Origin: Rhodosorus marinus
Taxonomy: Eukaryota > Rhodophyta > Stylonematophyceae > Stylonematales > Stylonemataceae
Direction of reading: 5' to 3'
DNA: 64,000 nucleotides
Assembly (NCBI GenBank): GCA_029953675.1
Contig: JAMWBK010000003.1
Coordinates: 1,116,001 to 1,180,000, forward strand
Part shown: in pieces, positions 11,640-24,562 of the stretch
Numbering within the stretch: position 1 is the stretch's first letter
Layout of the letters: every line of letters begins with the position of its first letter
The notes under the pieces: generated by a model
Seen by the model: the letters and a program-made list of their open reading frames with translations, nothing else
Told to the model about the DNA's origin: nothing
Database searches by the model: none
Position numbers and translations under genes: made by a program

Positions 11640-12384
11640 GGCCCACGTAAGTTGTGCGTCATAATTGCGAGAGCGTGCAAATTAAAAAGAAACCCACTGT
11701 TCACAAGTTATTCCTGGTCGAATCTTCCGGATTCCCTCGCGCGGGGTTAAGAATTTTCTTGCCTGCCTAAAAAGCTACCCTAAACTCCGGAGAGCAAGAA
11801 GAAATCGCTCCCCTCTCGCATCCCAGACTTTCGCCGGAACGATACGAAGTCTTTTCCGCTCATCCGATGTGTCCAGGCTCAAATCCAAGGTCTGGAAATC
11901 GGCCAACTCATCCCAATGTAGGTAACCCCTCAGCCCGTATTCCCGAACCCTCCAGAAGACCCTTCCAAGAAGGGACCGGTCTCGCCCAAACAGTAACCCT
12001 AGACCAACGTAACCCCCTCACCAAACAGCTTGCAGAAAACTGTGAACATCCAGCCCTCCTTTTCATTCACATGTGAACTCCTGAGCAGGGCATGCACTCC
12101 ATCGTTGTCAGCAATCCGAATGGTTCTTGCCTCGTGTAACTCTGTATCGCTACTCTGGCGACCCTTGGTGTTATCGGCCTTCAGCTCAGGTGTGAGAGGG
12201 ACGTGGCTGGAGGATGGGTTTCATGTTCTGGCTCAAGGCCTACTGATTTTGCTGGAGGATGAGCTTTGGAGAGTCTTTAGACTGGGATGGACATGGGAGG
12301 AGGATTTGAACCCCTTTTTTGCGCTTTTGTTCTAGTGCGCTGTGCGGTTGGGCGGGCGTTTTAAATATCTAGTGTGGAAAAACG
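11640..12384. other. Intergenic, 745 bp
   Basis: No gene seen. The plus strand is C/A-rich at about 11760-12070 and turns T/G-rich from about 12100 to the next start, the pattern seen at other promoters in this window. Confidence 0.5.
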
Positions 12385-15300
12385 ATGGGGAAACGTGGGA
12401 AAGCTGAGAAGTCTCTCCTCGCTTCGGAGGCACTAGCACTGCACAGAACGCTTCTGGCTCAAAAACCTCCTCTGCTGAGCGTGTATCGGATGCTGATTCA
12501 AGCCCAGCAGGGCTTGAACGAGATCCCAAAGAGTAGGCTTAGTAATGCCGACCAAGCTGGAGCAAATGATCTAGCCGCTGCTGTTATGGAATGTGCGCTT
12601 AGGCTGACTGGAGAACCGGGTCCAATCAGAAGGAGCACTCTCACACTACTGCGGCAGCTTTTGAAGATCATCACGTCAGATTCGCTGTTGAACATGATGG
12701 ACGTGGTATTGCACCCTCTCCAAAACCCCTTCTGAAGCACGACGCGGATTTCCTAAGCCCTTGCCTGCTTTTTGGTTTCCATTCTGGATAAGATCCAAGG
12801 CCTACTTACACAGAAACATGATGAAGACGAGGAGCGGGTTAGCCCAGCCGCAACTGCCGTGGTGACTAGCGTTCTCGTATCAACTGGACTCCTCGACCCT
12901 CAGATCGTTTCGAAAGCCTTGTCCAATGTTCTACAGCGGATGAAGAAGACCTCACTCAACGAGTTTTCAGTCACTGCCGCCGAGATCCTGGCAGCGATGG
13001 ATTCTACTGACTCAAAGACTCTAGACAAGGTGAGAAGGTAGTCTCCTGGAATGTCTCAGCTAATATAATACTGAGGATGGACCAAGTCCTCACTCTCGAT
13101 TTCACCGCAAGCTCACAATGCCAACACGTGTTTCCGAGCTCAGATACAAGAGCAAATATCCACAAACAAGGACGTTCCTGGAGAGGGTGGGCCGTTCTTA
13201 GCGTTGCTGTTTGCCACTGCAAATTCGACAAAGTCAGCGATGCAGAGCCTGAGCAAGATCGCATGTAAAGGGACATTTTCAACACGATCGAACTGTAAGA
13301 AGCTCTGGGCAATTACTGCGGCGGTCTGCTTTTGTAACATTGCCGCTCGTAAGGCAGTGGCTGAGGCCAGCGCTTCTGCAACGAGAAAAGGTGAAGATGG
13401 GGATTTTTATGAGGATAAGACCGCGGCAGAGGAGTCCGAGGAGGAGGCGCTTAGACTTGCTCTTCAGCTCGCTTGGAAAGCGGACGTTGGCGATGAAATC
13501 ACTCTCCTCTCTGCGGTACTGCAGAATGCGGTTGCAGAGTCGCCACACCTCGACGTGCAGAAAGCTATCCTTGTTGCACTGGAAGGACAGGATTCATCAA
13601 AGCGCGATCCATCCGACTTGACGAGAAGCATCATTGAGGCGTTTCTGGAGAATCAAACAGTTCACAAACTCATGGATGTCCCCGCGTTCTTGCTGGGAAT
13701 TTTAGCTGATGAAGCTTCGAGCTATGTAAGCACAGCCCTATCATAGTCGTTCCTATGCGTTGGACTTCCACGTGAGGAACTTGTGCTGATCAGGAGGAGA
13801 CTTGCGGCTTGCTGGGTGAATCTCAGATCGGGGAACAGGGCCAAGGAATTGCCGCCAGACTGATAACGTTCGTTGCAGATCGAGTCGACGTAGGAATCTG
13901 CCTGGGAGGATCCAGGCTGAGAGGAGTACTCGAACTAGTAGACAGCATTCGGTATAGTGAGGACGATTTTGCTAGAGACTCGTGCGCGACACTATGCGCA
14001 GCGATTGCGAACCACGTTCCACACCTCCGAGAAACGGTACTGTCCCGCCGAGCGATCGTAGCCCGCGATCCATCACGAATTGGATCGTTTTCTCACGAGT
14101 GTATCGTGTTCTCCGTTTGCTTCAGCTGCTTGCTCAAAGTCTGGAAGGGCTTCGAGTTGCAGATCTTTCTCTTTCCACCGCGGCACCTCCAACATCGATG
14201 GACGAGCTTCCTCTGGAGTTTGTACATGTACTCGGGCACGCGGCAATCTTGGCAGGTCTGGTGGAGAAGGACAGCGTCCGGGCTGGGGTAATTTACGTTG
14301 CAAAAGCCTCGGTAGTTGGAAGCGTCGAGTACTTATCAGCTCCACGTTTGCCGTACAGGTTCCATCGGCGTTGCTGCACCGATGCTGCGAAGACGCTTTG
14401 GCCTTCTTGAAGGTCCATTCTGCAGCTCTCAAGGGGAACGCCTCTAGGTTAGTTGCGCTTGCACGACGAAGGGTTGGATGGGGGCTCCTCGCTGCCTTTG
14501 CCAGGGCAAAATTGCTGAAGAGTAACCACCTCAAGAACTTGCCCACACTCCTAAAGCATGAGCTGGCCATTGAGATGCCGAGCCCAAAGGACTCTAAGAA
14601 TTACTACGAACTGGTTCTTCATGCATCATCGAGAGCAGCGGTAGGCACATACCCCACAGCAGAAACCGAACATTCAGCGTCCACTAATAGTCAGCGTGTG
14701 GCTCATCGCCTTTCTAGGCCTTGGCCGCAATAGCGGAGTGCCTCGAGGCAGGACTCTTGATTCTCGGTGTGGATAACATACTGGGCGCCGCTGCCCGAAG
14801 ACTGGCTTTCCATGCTGATGCTCGACATTCAGCATCAAGCGATAGTCAGCGCTCTCTGAGCGATAAAGTGTACAGAACAGAGGCTCCTAGACTATTTCAC
14901 TGCGTTCGACTGGCCCCACCATCGGGTTCGTTTGGCGACATCTTATACTATTTGGCGTTGGTTCAGCTCAGCTTGTCCAACCGGCGCTCGGCTGCCGACA
15001 TCACTCCTGAGTGTCCGATTAGTTCCCTTTTCAGCTTGGAGGTACAAAGCACTTCAAGTTTGACAGGTGACTTTTGAGTTGAGTGTACGTGAGACTGAAT
15101 GAGTCAGCTCCTTTTTCTGATGCACGCTGATCTCTAACCCCCAGGGTACCTACCATTGTTCCGACGCGTTGCTTTTCGGGTTTGTGACCAGTGCATTACC
15201 TGCTTTATTGTCAGTCAAAACCTCGAGAGAGATTCTGCTAGTCGCTGTGACGGACTTGAGCGACATCTCTCCGTCTATCTGTACATCTTTGGCGCTTCAG

Positions 15301-18300
15301 ACAGCGATGCGAAAGGACGTGAACTCGTCGAATGTGTTGTCAAGAGTACAGGCTGTATTGCGTCGAGTCGTGCATCAAAACACAGCCGTCGAAATGATCA
15401 ACGTTTTTGAACTCCCGCAGGAGGTCCAAGTTGCCGCGTCTGCGTACCTTGAGTTGTCAAGGACGGGAGGGCCATCTCTCTGGAGAGGATTCGTTTCCCT
15501 CATGGCTGGACTTTTAAAGTATGATCCAGACGGCCAAACTGGGCTTAAGGAATGAACGCTTGCCTTGCTGAACTATCACTGATTGGTCCTGTGCTTCTGT
15601 GTGGCGTTAGTACTAGTTTGGAATCCAACGTGAACATAGCAATAGCAGCAATCGCGATTCTTACGAGTTTGGAAAAGCTCTGTGGAAACCCCGGCTATAC
15701 TGGGGAGAGCGCTATAATAGACGCTACGGTAAGCGCTGGTGTCTTTCGCCCTTCCTCGTCCGGCGGGAGCACTTGTTCCAAGCCCCCTTTTTTTGGACTC
15801 TTTGCTGAATCTATTGTCCTTCTGGAATAGCTGCGAGCGTTGGAGAGCTCGAACCCTGCTTTGAGGTATCTTGGTGCCGGAATGATCTGCGAGAAAAATC
15901 CTTACGTGAACAGAAACTCGGAAAAGCTGCTCTCAGTAAGTTCTTCACAGAGATTCAATTGTGGCAATGTTGAGGCAAGACTTCATATCCCTTCCTGGGT
16001 TTGAGCTCTTTGCACTTGAGGTAGAGGTCTAGTTTCATCAGCTCAGTGCCGTTTGGTTCCTCAATACGTTTGTGCAGGAGCTTCTAAACGGACTGATTCG
16101 TTACCAAACCTCAAATTCTGTTGTATATGCTCCACCGGGCAATCTTGTCGCTGCTGAGGCGCTGCTCGAGCAGAGCGGGGAGGTTGACTCGTATGGGTTT
16201 GCTGCAGCTGCGGTTCTTGAAGCCAGTCGAGCGGACAAGAGCTTCGTGTTATCTCGTGCTGCGGTAGGGTCCGCGCAGGAGTTAATTTGCGAACTAATTG
16301 CCTGGGTACTGCCACAAAAGGCTTCTACGAGAGCGGCAGCATTGGAGGCCCTGCACAATCTCTGGGGAGTGCTCCTGGATCAGGACTCTTCCCGCGCGCC
16401 GTTGACTGTAGACTTTTTCTGCATTGGGGGCTTAACCGTTGACAGAGTAAGAAAAACTGCTCTTGATATTGGGGGAATCGCCTACCGGCAAAAGGAAGCG
16501 ATGCTGACCGCTGTTGCTCTTTGATTTTTTCATGACGCCATCCTGAGCAGCTTCGTGTTGCCTTGTTGGAATCTTTAAGCTTCAATACAGGCACACCTTC
16601 CCTTGAAGTGCGCAAAAATGCTCTTCGTTGCATTGCTCAACTGCGGAGAGGGCTTGCACTGTCTCGGCTCCTTGTAGCCATGCCCGAGCTGCCGGAGGCC
16701 CTGTTCCTGTGCATGAATGGGCCAGCGTTGGCAGAGGAGAAACAAATTCAGAACGAAGCTCTCGTCGCACTTCTCAGTCTCAGTCAACTGGACTCGCACC
16801 GCAGGTGCTCGTATTGGTTGCAGCTTTGCAAGGAAGTTTCGATGGGAGAACTTCGAGCGATCAAAGGTTTTGCATCGTCGAGTTATGCTGATGACCAACG
16901 CATTGTAGGAAACGGTTCGTTCGCAATTACCAAACTCGCTTTACGAAAACCCTAGAGAGATGAGACGCTGATTCCGTGAGTCGAATCGATTGCGATGATG
17001 GGTCACAGATTTTCCGAGGGCGGCCGCCGCAGCGGTGACCAGGTGTTGTCTTGAGTCCATGATTCAGCTGCGGAAGGAAGCGGGGAAAGTGCCGGACAAC
17101 CGCTGGATCGATCCTTGCGTACTAATATTGCAGCGCATGAGCACCTCCGTGGATAGTACGGCGATCGGAACTGTTCAAGGGCTGTATGTGGGGCTCCGAC
17201 TTGTGGAACTTTTCCCAGCGAAGGACCTTTTGTTGTACAGCGCTCAAATTCAGTCGTCGTTGAACGCACTATTTTCGCCATCGCAGCATCCAATTGTGGG
17301 TCTCTCCTCATTAGCTCCCTGCTGTCACCTTCTAAGCTATTAACGCCTGTGTGTTATTTCTGGCCTTGTTGAAACGCGTTAGGTTGTATCTGCTGCTGCA
17401 CAGGCGACCAGCTCAATGGTAGTTCTAGCATCTGGGTCGGTACTGTTCAGCGGAAGAATGGTGGCGAGGTTTCATGACATTGATCGCTTTCCAAGCATCT
17501 ACCAGTACGATCGATTCTCAGATATGGACGGTGCGCGAACTGTGCTGGCATTGATAACAGCGAGTGCTAGGCTAGTCTGCGACGCTGTGGAGAAAGAGCT
17601 TGGAGACGTTTTAGTAGAGCTGAAGCCAGCTCTGCCCAAGATGTCAACGGTATTCGCTGCAGTGTCTGGGGATATTGGAGCAGCTGTGTCCTTTGCGCTG
17701 AAGAAACCATCCAAGCGACCATTGAAATCGCCTTTCCAGAATGGTAGTGCCGTCACGGTGGCGGATAGGGGAGTGCTGGACGCGATCCGTTCCTTGCCCC
17801 CGGATATTGTTGTAGCAGCGGTATACCTCCTTCCTCTACCTGAGCAAGACTTGGATATAAGATGGAGCAATGATCAGTCTCCGGGAGCAAAGTTTGTAAC
17901 CTCAACGACCATGGAAAAGGCGAAAATTCTTTTCTCTCTGTTGATTTATTTTCTGCTCGACAGCCGGTCGCGAACGCGCCTGTCTAACGCACAGAGGTGG
18001 GCCGAACTGTTGAGCAAGAATTCTAGGGCGCCTTGCTAATCCAGTCAACCTGCTCACGATTTGACTTTAACGAAACAGGAGAAGGTGCAGCTCATGTCTG
18101 ACGTTTATGCTAAAGAGACTAAGGAGTCACCTCTCTGAGGGAGAGGTAAAAGCGACACTCAAGTTGGCGCTTGACAACCGAACGGAAATGGACGTGGCTG
18201 AGTTGTTGAAGTGCTTGGTAATTGAAGGCAACAACAGCTCCATGATCACGCCGATGCAGACCTACCAGTCGCTGGTGGATAAAAATGGACACCCGAATGG

Positions 18301-19149
18301 GCCAGACGTGTTGGCTCTGGCCAAAGCGGTCGCCCTCTTCGAGGAAGGTGAAGCGCGGAAACGAGCGCTTTGGGCAACCGTTCATGTGCTGACCCAAGAT
18401 CCGGATCGCTACTCCAGTATGGTCGTTACCGAGGTGATTCAAGAGCTCTGCAAGGTATGAGAATCAGCTTGAACCGGTGTCGATGTACCCTATCAATCGT
18501 TTTTACGCCGAGTTTCTTACGGAATTCCCTCTGTCGCCCGTCTTGGCTCGCTTTGTTCCACGGATAGTGTGCTGGAGAAGCTGATCTCCAGACCCTTGTG
18601 GATTGGGGGCTTGCGTCGAAGAAGAGTATTGGGATGCTTGTAGCGGCGGTTACGACGTCCGCGACGGATAGCTATGTGATAGATGCCAGCTTCATTCGTC
18701 ACGTCCTCGAGCTTGTTGAAGACATTGATGAGGACGAAGACCTGACAGCTTTCCATGATCCTGCGATGGAGACCGCGCTGCTGAAGATGTTCAAGTCGTC
18801 GGCGACCGGCGAAATGAAGTCAGAACTTGTCTCAAGAATGTGCGTATTGGCGTGCGGTTCGACACCGTTGGGAAAAGTTTTCCTTAAGCTGCTCATAATG
18901 GCCCAAAACGCTGCTACGTCGGAGAGGGATAAGGAGGCAATTGGATCCATCCTTTTGATCACCCTGGTCTATCACGCGTGCTCAACTGAATCTGAAATCG
19001 CACCCTTGGCCGCCGAGGTCGCCATGCGAATAATCACAACTGACGTCGAAGTCTCGAAGGACATCATGAGCGATATGAAAACGACTCGAAAAGCTGCGTT
19101 CGAGGCTTCTCTAAGAAGCGCAGTCCAAGGACGAAGCGAAAAAGCATAA
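12385..19149 (+). CDS. Very large helical-repeat (HEAT/ARM-like) protein, unidentified
   Basis: A gene of about 6.8 kb with roughly 15 short introns encodes an estimated 1,900 residues. Long exons include 12385-12705, 12793 to about 13031, 13204-13725, 15169 to about 15550, 16078-16446, 16563-16905, 17416-18020, 18107-18457 and 18598-19149. The protein is almost entirely amphipathic helix rich in Leu, Ala, Val and Ser (for example LRALESSNPALRYLGAG and LLRQLLKIIT), as in alpha-solenoid scaffolds. There is no kinase, GTPase or nuclease motif. I compared it from memory with GCN1, HEATR5, ECM29 and focadhesin/RST1 and found no convincing shared block; focadhesin/RST1 fits best by size. The last intron junctions are not all resolved. 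The C-terminus is acidic (LVEDIDEDEDLT) and ends in a basic tail. Confidence 0.8.
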
Positions 19150-19736
19150 TCCGTTGAACACCTCTTATCACAAAGCAAACTATCCTGGCTGACCAGGGTT
19201 GACAGCAACATAACCCTTTGGATTAGGGAAGTGGACACCACATTGAAAAACTGCTCTTGATGTTCAAGCTCTCCGAATAAGCTTCATCTCTGTATATACA
19301 AACTATAACAAAAGGACCGTTTTGCACAAGTAGCGCCCTAAGTACCTTTGAGAAAGTCAAGTAGTCCGAACACTGTGTAGGCAAATGAAGGACAAAAAAA
19401 ATTACACGATTGAGAAGGTCAAAAGAAAAATCGTTTTTGTCAACGCAAGATCAGCGCAGTTACAACAATGCTTGCCGTGACGTAAGGAAGATATGCATCG
19501 TTCTACATCAGGTAGACGAGCCTTGTAGGAGGCTGCAGATCTACAAACGACGACCAAGGTTGCCTTTTCCAATCTTCTGATTAGTATGTTCTTGCCGAGT
19601 TTTGCTGAGACCATGGAGGATGAACTGTCTGACACTGCGAGTTTGCGATTTTGTGCAGAGGAAAAACTGCGCTTGAGATTTTCTTCTCAATTCCAATGTT
19701 CTATACTGTAGCTACGCCTAGGACAGTTTGTGTGTT
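19150..19736. other. Convergent intergenic region, 587 bp
   Basis: Lies between the 3' ends of the helical-repeat gene and the reverse longin-like gene. Only short chance frames were seen, for example at 19402-19635 reverse. It probably holds both 3' untranslated regions. Confidence 0.5.
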
Positions 19737-20643
19737 TTACGCACTTATGTCAGCCGCGACGTTCAAAAAGCTTTGGACTTCTGCGAGGACTACGGTGTGA
19801 TTGGGATGTCGCGATGGATACCACACAGAGCTCAGGATGTTGTAGTCGTATTCAGACATGCTCGGTTTCAATAGGATGGCGTACTTAACACCTTCCTTTT
19901 CCTCCACTGTTCAAAGAAGAACATTCGACTCAGGCGGGTATCGCATCAAACGTTTGGTGGGGAGCGGCTCGTGAAAGAGATGACGGGTGGGAAGCTCTTA
20001 CGGTCTCTCATGATTGGAGTAGCCAAGTTTTCCATGATGAAGTAAATTCTTGATGAAAAATCCTCAAATAAAGCCTCGTAGTTCTCGGCGCGAGCGCTCA
20101 TATCGGCGAGTTTCTCCGCGTATTCATCAACAAAGGCGAATAACAACTCTGACGCCACCAAGCGACCAAATCTCTCATCCTATGATATTACGCAGAGTCG
20201 TAGTTTGAACACGGAGTTGTGCTATTCTTCAAAGGTGCTGATGCGGGGAAGCTTACGTCTTCTGAATCTGATTCCAAACAGCAGATCACTCTTTGTTGCT
20301 GGCTTCTGCTCACAAACACCATTGTATCAACCACATGAAGCGCCACTAGCAGTAGACATTCGAAACAGAAACACGGGCGTCTGTGAACGGGACTACATGT
20401 GACCTCGACAATCCAAAGACGAATACAATGGGGTTCCCGATACGTACGTTTCTCAAACTTCATATGAGTGAATGGTACTTGAACCTGTTTCTGTGAGAAG
20501 TCGATCAGTGCGGTGATCAAACCCGCTATAAGCCCAGTCCTTCCATCCGGTTGTTGTATTCGATCAGATGACTCGATTTCAAATGACGTTTTGTAAAGAA
20601 GCAATCCGCTCGCTCCAGATATCAACATAAACTTCCTAATCAT
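19737..20643 (-). CDS. Longin-like small protein, function unknown
   Basis: Four reverse exons join in phase (20643-20448, 20345-20257, 20179-20002, 19906-19737) to give 210 residues. The order of short strands and helices (KFMLISGASGLLLY, then LITALIDFSQ, ALHVVDTMVFVSRS, VICCLESD, and the helix GRLVASELLFAFVDEYAEKL) is the pattern of a longin or roadblock-type domain, as found in SNAREs, adaptor subunits, TRAPP and GEF subunits. A second helical part follows. No specific family was identified, so a role in membrane traffic or small-GTPase regulation is inference from the predicted fold only. The ATG is the first in frame, and the upstream sequence is C/A-rich on the plus strand, as for other reverse genes here. 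Confidence 0.75.
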
Positions 20644-21628
20644 GGAGTTCTCTCAAAAGTCTAGTCCAACTTCAAAAAGGGAAACACGCAAAAATTCTCG
20701 ACCATCACCAAGCAGCAATGAGCTAAAAACATTCCCCCGCCACTATGCTCCTACTCCTGATACTTCCGATTGCTCATCAACTTGATCCTGAAATCTCCTA
20801 GATCTGCGTAAGCGCAGATCCTCCGCAAATCTTCTGTGATATCAAAACTTTCTTTCTCAAACGCCTCGCTCCAATTTATCTTCTTTACCCTAGCAAAGTC
20901 TGTCCATCCACTTCAACAATATCTTAATGGATTCCCTTCCAGATCGGTAGTGAACACGTTGAGTGTACTGAACCGTATGTTTTATACAGTTCGTGATTGA
21001 ATCTTTTAACTGAAAGAAGTCTTGAGGCAGGTTATATCTATCAATCTAATCTATGGAAGTAGTACCCGCACCTCTCACCACCAGAACAGCTCGCTGGTCA
21101 ATGGCATCTTCTACATATCCAGTTTGGATTTGGCAATGATGGACGCTCACGACTATGGCACGGATGGGCTGTGTAGATGCTGAGTGCTCTTTGCATCCAT
21201 CGTTTGTCCTTAATTTTGGGAATTGGTTCAGAGGATTTGAAAAGCTTCGTCTCTACTTGGTGGTAGAGTATGTGCCACTGCATTTAGGCTACGGCGTGCT
21301 CTTGAGAGAGAGTCACCTATTCAACAAGTTAGTACGTACGCCGGCTTGTGGTTCACTCGCATTACCCGTTGGCTTTTAGGATTGCGGGAAACCGCGGTTG
21401 TTCTCGCGACCTCGCAGTCTTCTGCATTGCCATGTCACAGGGCCGGACGGAGCAGGAGATTTATCGGCCACCGTGCCCGAATGCGAAACTCAGCGTCTTA
21501 TCGTTAGGTCCAGCAAATTAACTTTGATGACCAGCTAGAGTGCCGATATCCTCGCGCCCTTATCGACCAGACAAGTTTGGGTACCTAGACTTGCTTTCAC
21601 ACAAACAAAATACAAAACAAAGCCCAAC
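20644..21628. other. Intergenic, 985 bp
   Basis: Nothing recognisable. The first 250 bp are C/A-rich on the plus strand, which fits the leader and promoter of the reverse gene ending at 20643. The remainder has only short frames. Confidence 0.5.
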
Positions 21629-23152
21629 CTACTTCACTAGATGAGCCTTGCCATCTGATATTCTTATTTTTTCTAAGGCTGGCATGTCATCATAATTGAC
21701 AAGCTCCTCCACTGGTCCCGGCGACTCGTTCGTGTCCGAGCGAAGGAATCCTGAGCAGAAAGGGAGACATTCAGATGGATCTGCAAAACCAGCGCGGAGG
21801 CGGAGAAATTGCCCAACCCACCTGAAAACGTGTTTTCTTGCTCCCTCCTGTACTTTATCCGACTACTTCGTAGGCTCTTCTCAACCTCATGCATCTCTCT
21901 CAAAGTTTCCCTCATCACCGGATCATTCGGGTTTTTCCGGATTGCGAAAACGAGATCATCATGAATCTCCACGATAAGATGCTCTGATCATACGTACAGA
22001 GGATACACAGGGTATTTAGGACTACTAGCTCACTACGGAAGAGTGAAAAACTTTCATTCCGTCTCGACCGGAGGTTCTTACGTTGCTTTTCAATGTCCCA
22101 GAACTTGCCTTCGGCCTCCTTCTTCATTTCCGATTTAACCATCTCCAGATGGCATACGGCTCGTCTATATCGGCCTTTTACGTTTTCGGGATCTATTCGA
22201 ACAGCCTCTGAAAAGTCCCACAGGGCATCTTCATACTTTCACACGTCACAAACGAAAACGCGCGCCAGAGATGGACCAATGTCAGCTAATCGATCACACG
22301 TCTAATAGATTTGACTGCAGGCAAGCGGAAGGGACAGCTTTTGCCCTTGCACCACCGTTCAGAAATGGACAGAAACCCCCGAATTCGTAAGATGGACACG
22401 ACCCCGTTGTAGGATTCGTCTTCACCCGATCCATACGAGAATCTTGTTCATTAACTAAGATACGGGCGCCATTTCCTTCCTTTTCTCAACGTCAAGCAGT
22501 AGCCGCAAATTGTTTTCTCGTGTTCTGTAAACTTACGTGGCCCAGTTTAAGTCTACATAATCCCCTGTTCAGATGGCAAGGGCACTTGAACACATTGATA
22601 ACATGCCTCTGCTCTTCACTGAGCGAGGCCCATTCCTCCTTTCCAATAAAAACATTAACGAACGCGACATCATACTGCTTCCAAGCTTTTTCAATCTCCC
22701 CAGCCTTAAATAACGCGTTTCCCTTGTCTTTCTCAATGCTCGCCAATCTGATCTTCTCTTCAATACTCAGAAATTCACCAGTAAACCCTGGCGAGTCAAT
22801 GCCTTCCTCAGCCTTTTCACTGCCCTCATCCGATTCAACGCTTTGGTGATCTTCCGGGTCCTTACCAAACAGAACAATACAAACAACAAACAGTATACCA
22901 TAAGAATATCATTCAGCCTTTCCGTTCTCATAGATATCAAGCTTCACCAAAACTCATTCTTACCCTTGCAGAGTCCTCCATCATTTGCTTGAGCAAACCT
23001 AAACCCACGAATACTCTGAACCTCTTCACTAGCTGAATGCAATCCCTCTTGAAAGAGAAACAGCAAACTATGTAGTAACTGCTGCGCGCTCACTCCGCTG
23101 TATCCTCTACTCCATCAAGTAGTTCCACTTCAAGAGACTCGAAACTTGACAT
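21629..23152 (-). CDS. TPR co-chaperone (AIP/immunophilin-like TPR region, no PPIase domain)
   Basis: A reverse gene with about six exons, supported at 23152-23094, 23045-22964, one from about 22850 to 22530, one near 22230-22080, one near 21970-21820, and a last exon ending at 21629. After an acidic linker (residues about 48-75) comes a TPR block: KDKGNALFKAGEIEKAWKQY, a central HLNRGLCRLKLGH, then YEDALWDFSEAVRIDPENVK and GRYRRAV. This three-repeat pattern, with an insertion in the first repeat, is that of Hsp90-binding TPRs in FKBP-type immunophilins, AIP and Sgt1/TTC4-like proteins. The first 45 residues are not a peptidyl-prolyl isomerase domain. The tail ends in ISDGKAHLVK. Hsp70/Hsp90 binding is inferred. 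The exact start is moderately sure. Confidence 0.7.
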
Positions 23153-24130
23153 TACTTTGGCTGAGTCAAGCCGGGTGGGTCCTTTTTGTTGGCATCTGAG
23201 TCTCTGAACAGGAAGCGATAACGTCGTTCCTTTCAATACGTGACTTTCAAGTTTCTTCTACGCTCGGCTTTGAAATTGTAGCTCTAGCTTACCAGTCGTT
23301 GCCAGCTTACTGACTGGACCTTCTAGGAGGACGCCCCTCCACGAGGGTGACTTGTTTCCATTCAATGTGCGGGGATTATGCGATCTTTTTTCTGCTTTCC
23401 TTGCGGCGCTAGGGTTCCATCCATCTTCAGCACTGCACTCTCGCTTCAGTCGAATAGCCTTCGTACCTTGCCACGAGTAGAAATCTAGAATATATGATGT
23501 TTTCGTTGGTGACGGTTGGATTGGTTTCCAAGGACACTACTTGAACTCGCGATTTGAAGTTAGAGCAGAGCAGGTTTTTGAGAGATCGAGCGCCTTGAAT
23601 CCGCCCTGGGACGAGAGAGGCCTTGCCTTCTTGAGCGAACAGGAATTCGAGTAGATGCAAAGCCTGAAGTTGGATTTGCTCGTGTTCGGACAGCTAACCC
23701 TAGTCATCCACTGGATGAGCGTATCTGTAAGATCTCATAGAGATGGGAGCGTTTAGTTAGCACTGTCGGAGCGCTGACCAAAGCCCGAATTAGTGAACGT
23801 CAACTGCGAGAATTTCTCTGCTGGTGACGACTGTGTCAAGGCAATGTTCCTTTGGCTATTGGTTATTAAGTAGTGGGTTTATATGTCCGCTCTTTCGACG
23901 TTCGCACACTAGGAAATCTGTCACTCGCGCCGCCGTCTGCTCAGAGCAAATCCTCGAAATGAAAAAAAATGAAAATAGCCTAGATATTCACACGATTTTT
24001 TGTTCTCCTATTCATTCTTTCATTGACTCAAATTTTCGCAAGCTTGACTTTGGCAGCTGCATTTTCTTGGGTTGAAGTACGCTGAACATTGCCGAAACGA
24101 AAGAGTCCCGCTATCGAGCCTCATACTGCA
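23153..24130. other. Intergenic, about 1 kb
   Basis: No supported gene. A reverse frame at 23427-23660 (77 codons) has normal-looking composition but no partner exon or motif. Confidence 0.4.
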
Positions 24131-24562
24131 TCACACGCGTGGTTCTTCGTTTATATAAGATTCGGCAACCACAGGCTTTGCAGCGTACTGGATCTCCCGG
24201 CTTGATACGATTGATCGACCCACAATCTGTACATTAAAATTCCACAAGGCAGGAGAAGCGCACAAAACATGGAGACGCGTGTTAGTAGAACGAAGTAGTA
24301 CGAAGCGTCCCAAGACAACGTTCCCAGGGAACAACGCAGTTCTAAGAGTCCAACTATAAGACGTCGATCCAAAAGTAAGAGGTTTGACGAAGCTTTCATG
24401 CAACAATAAGCGTAAGAAGCCGAAGAGTAGCAAGGACAAGTCCAAGACCAGACGACAAAGCAAACCGCAACCGCAATATAGTTCATGGCCAGCTTTTCTC
24501 CTACCTCCACACTGACAAGCCATTTCTGGCCGGCCATCTGCCGTCCTAGAATCCATCCTCAA
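24131..24562 (-). CDS. Small hypothetical protein, uncertain reading
   Basis: A 143-codon reverse frame contains a hydrophobic middle and ends VVAESYINEEPRV. A second overlapping reverse frame (24151-24537) is also hydrophobic and may represent part of the same gene if an intron (donor gtaggag near 24505, acceptor near 24395) is spliced. Either reading would give a small membrane or secreted protein. No family was recognised, and the region could be non-coding. Confidence 0.25.
   Translation of the reverse strand: MRMDSRTADGRPEMACQCGGRRKAGHELYCGCGLLCRLVLDLSLLLFGFLRLLLHESFVKPLTFGSTSYSWTLRTALFPGNVVLGRFVLLRSTNTRLHVLCASPALWNFNVQIVGRSIVSSREIQYAAKPVVAESYINEEPRV

Noticed and set aside
14073-14570. 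Reverse 165-codon frame in the helical-repeat gene
   Set aside because: It is a shadow of forward exons with better composition and splice phase.
12385-19149. Naming the large repeat protein GCN1
   Set aside because: GCN1 is longer and has a conserved central region and RWD-binding repeats that I could not find; the similarity is only general helical-repeat character.
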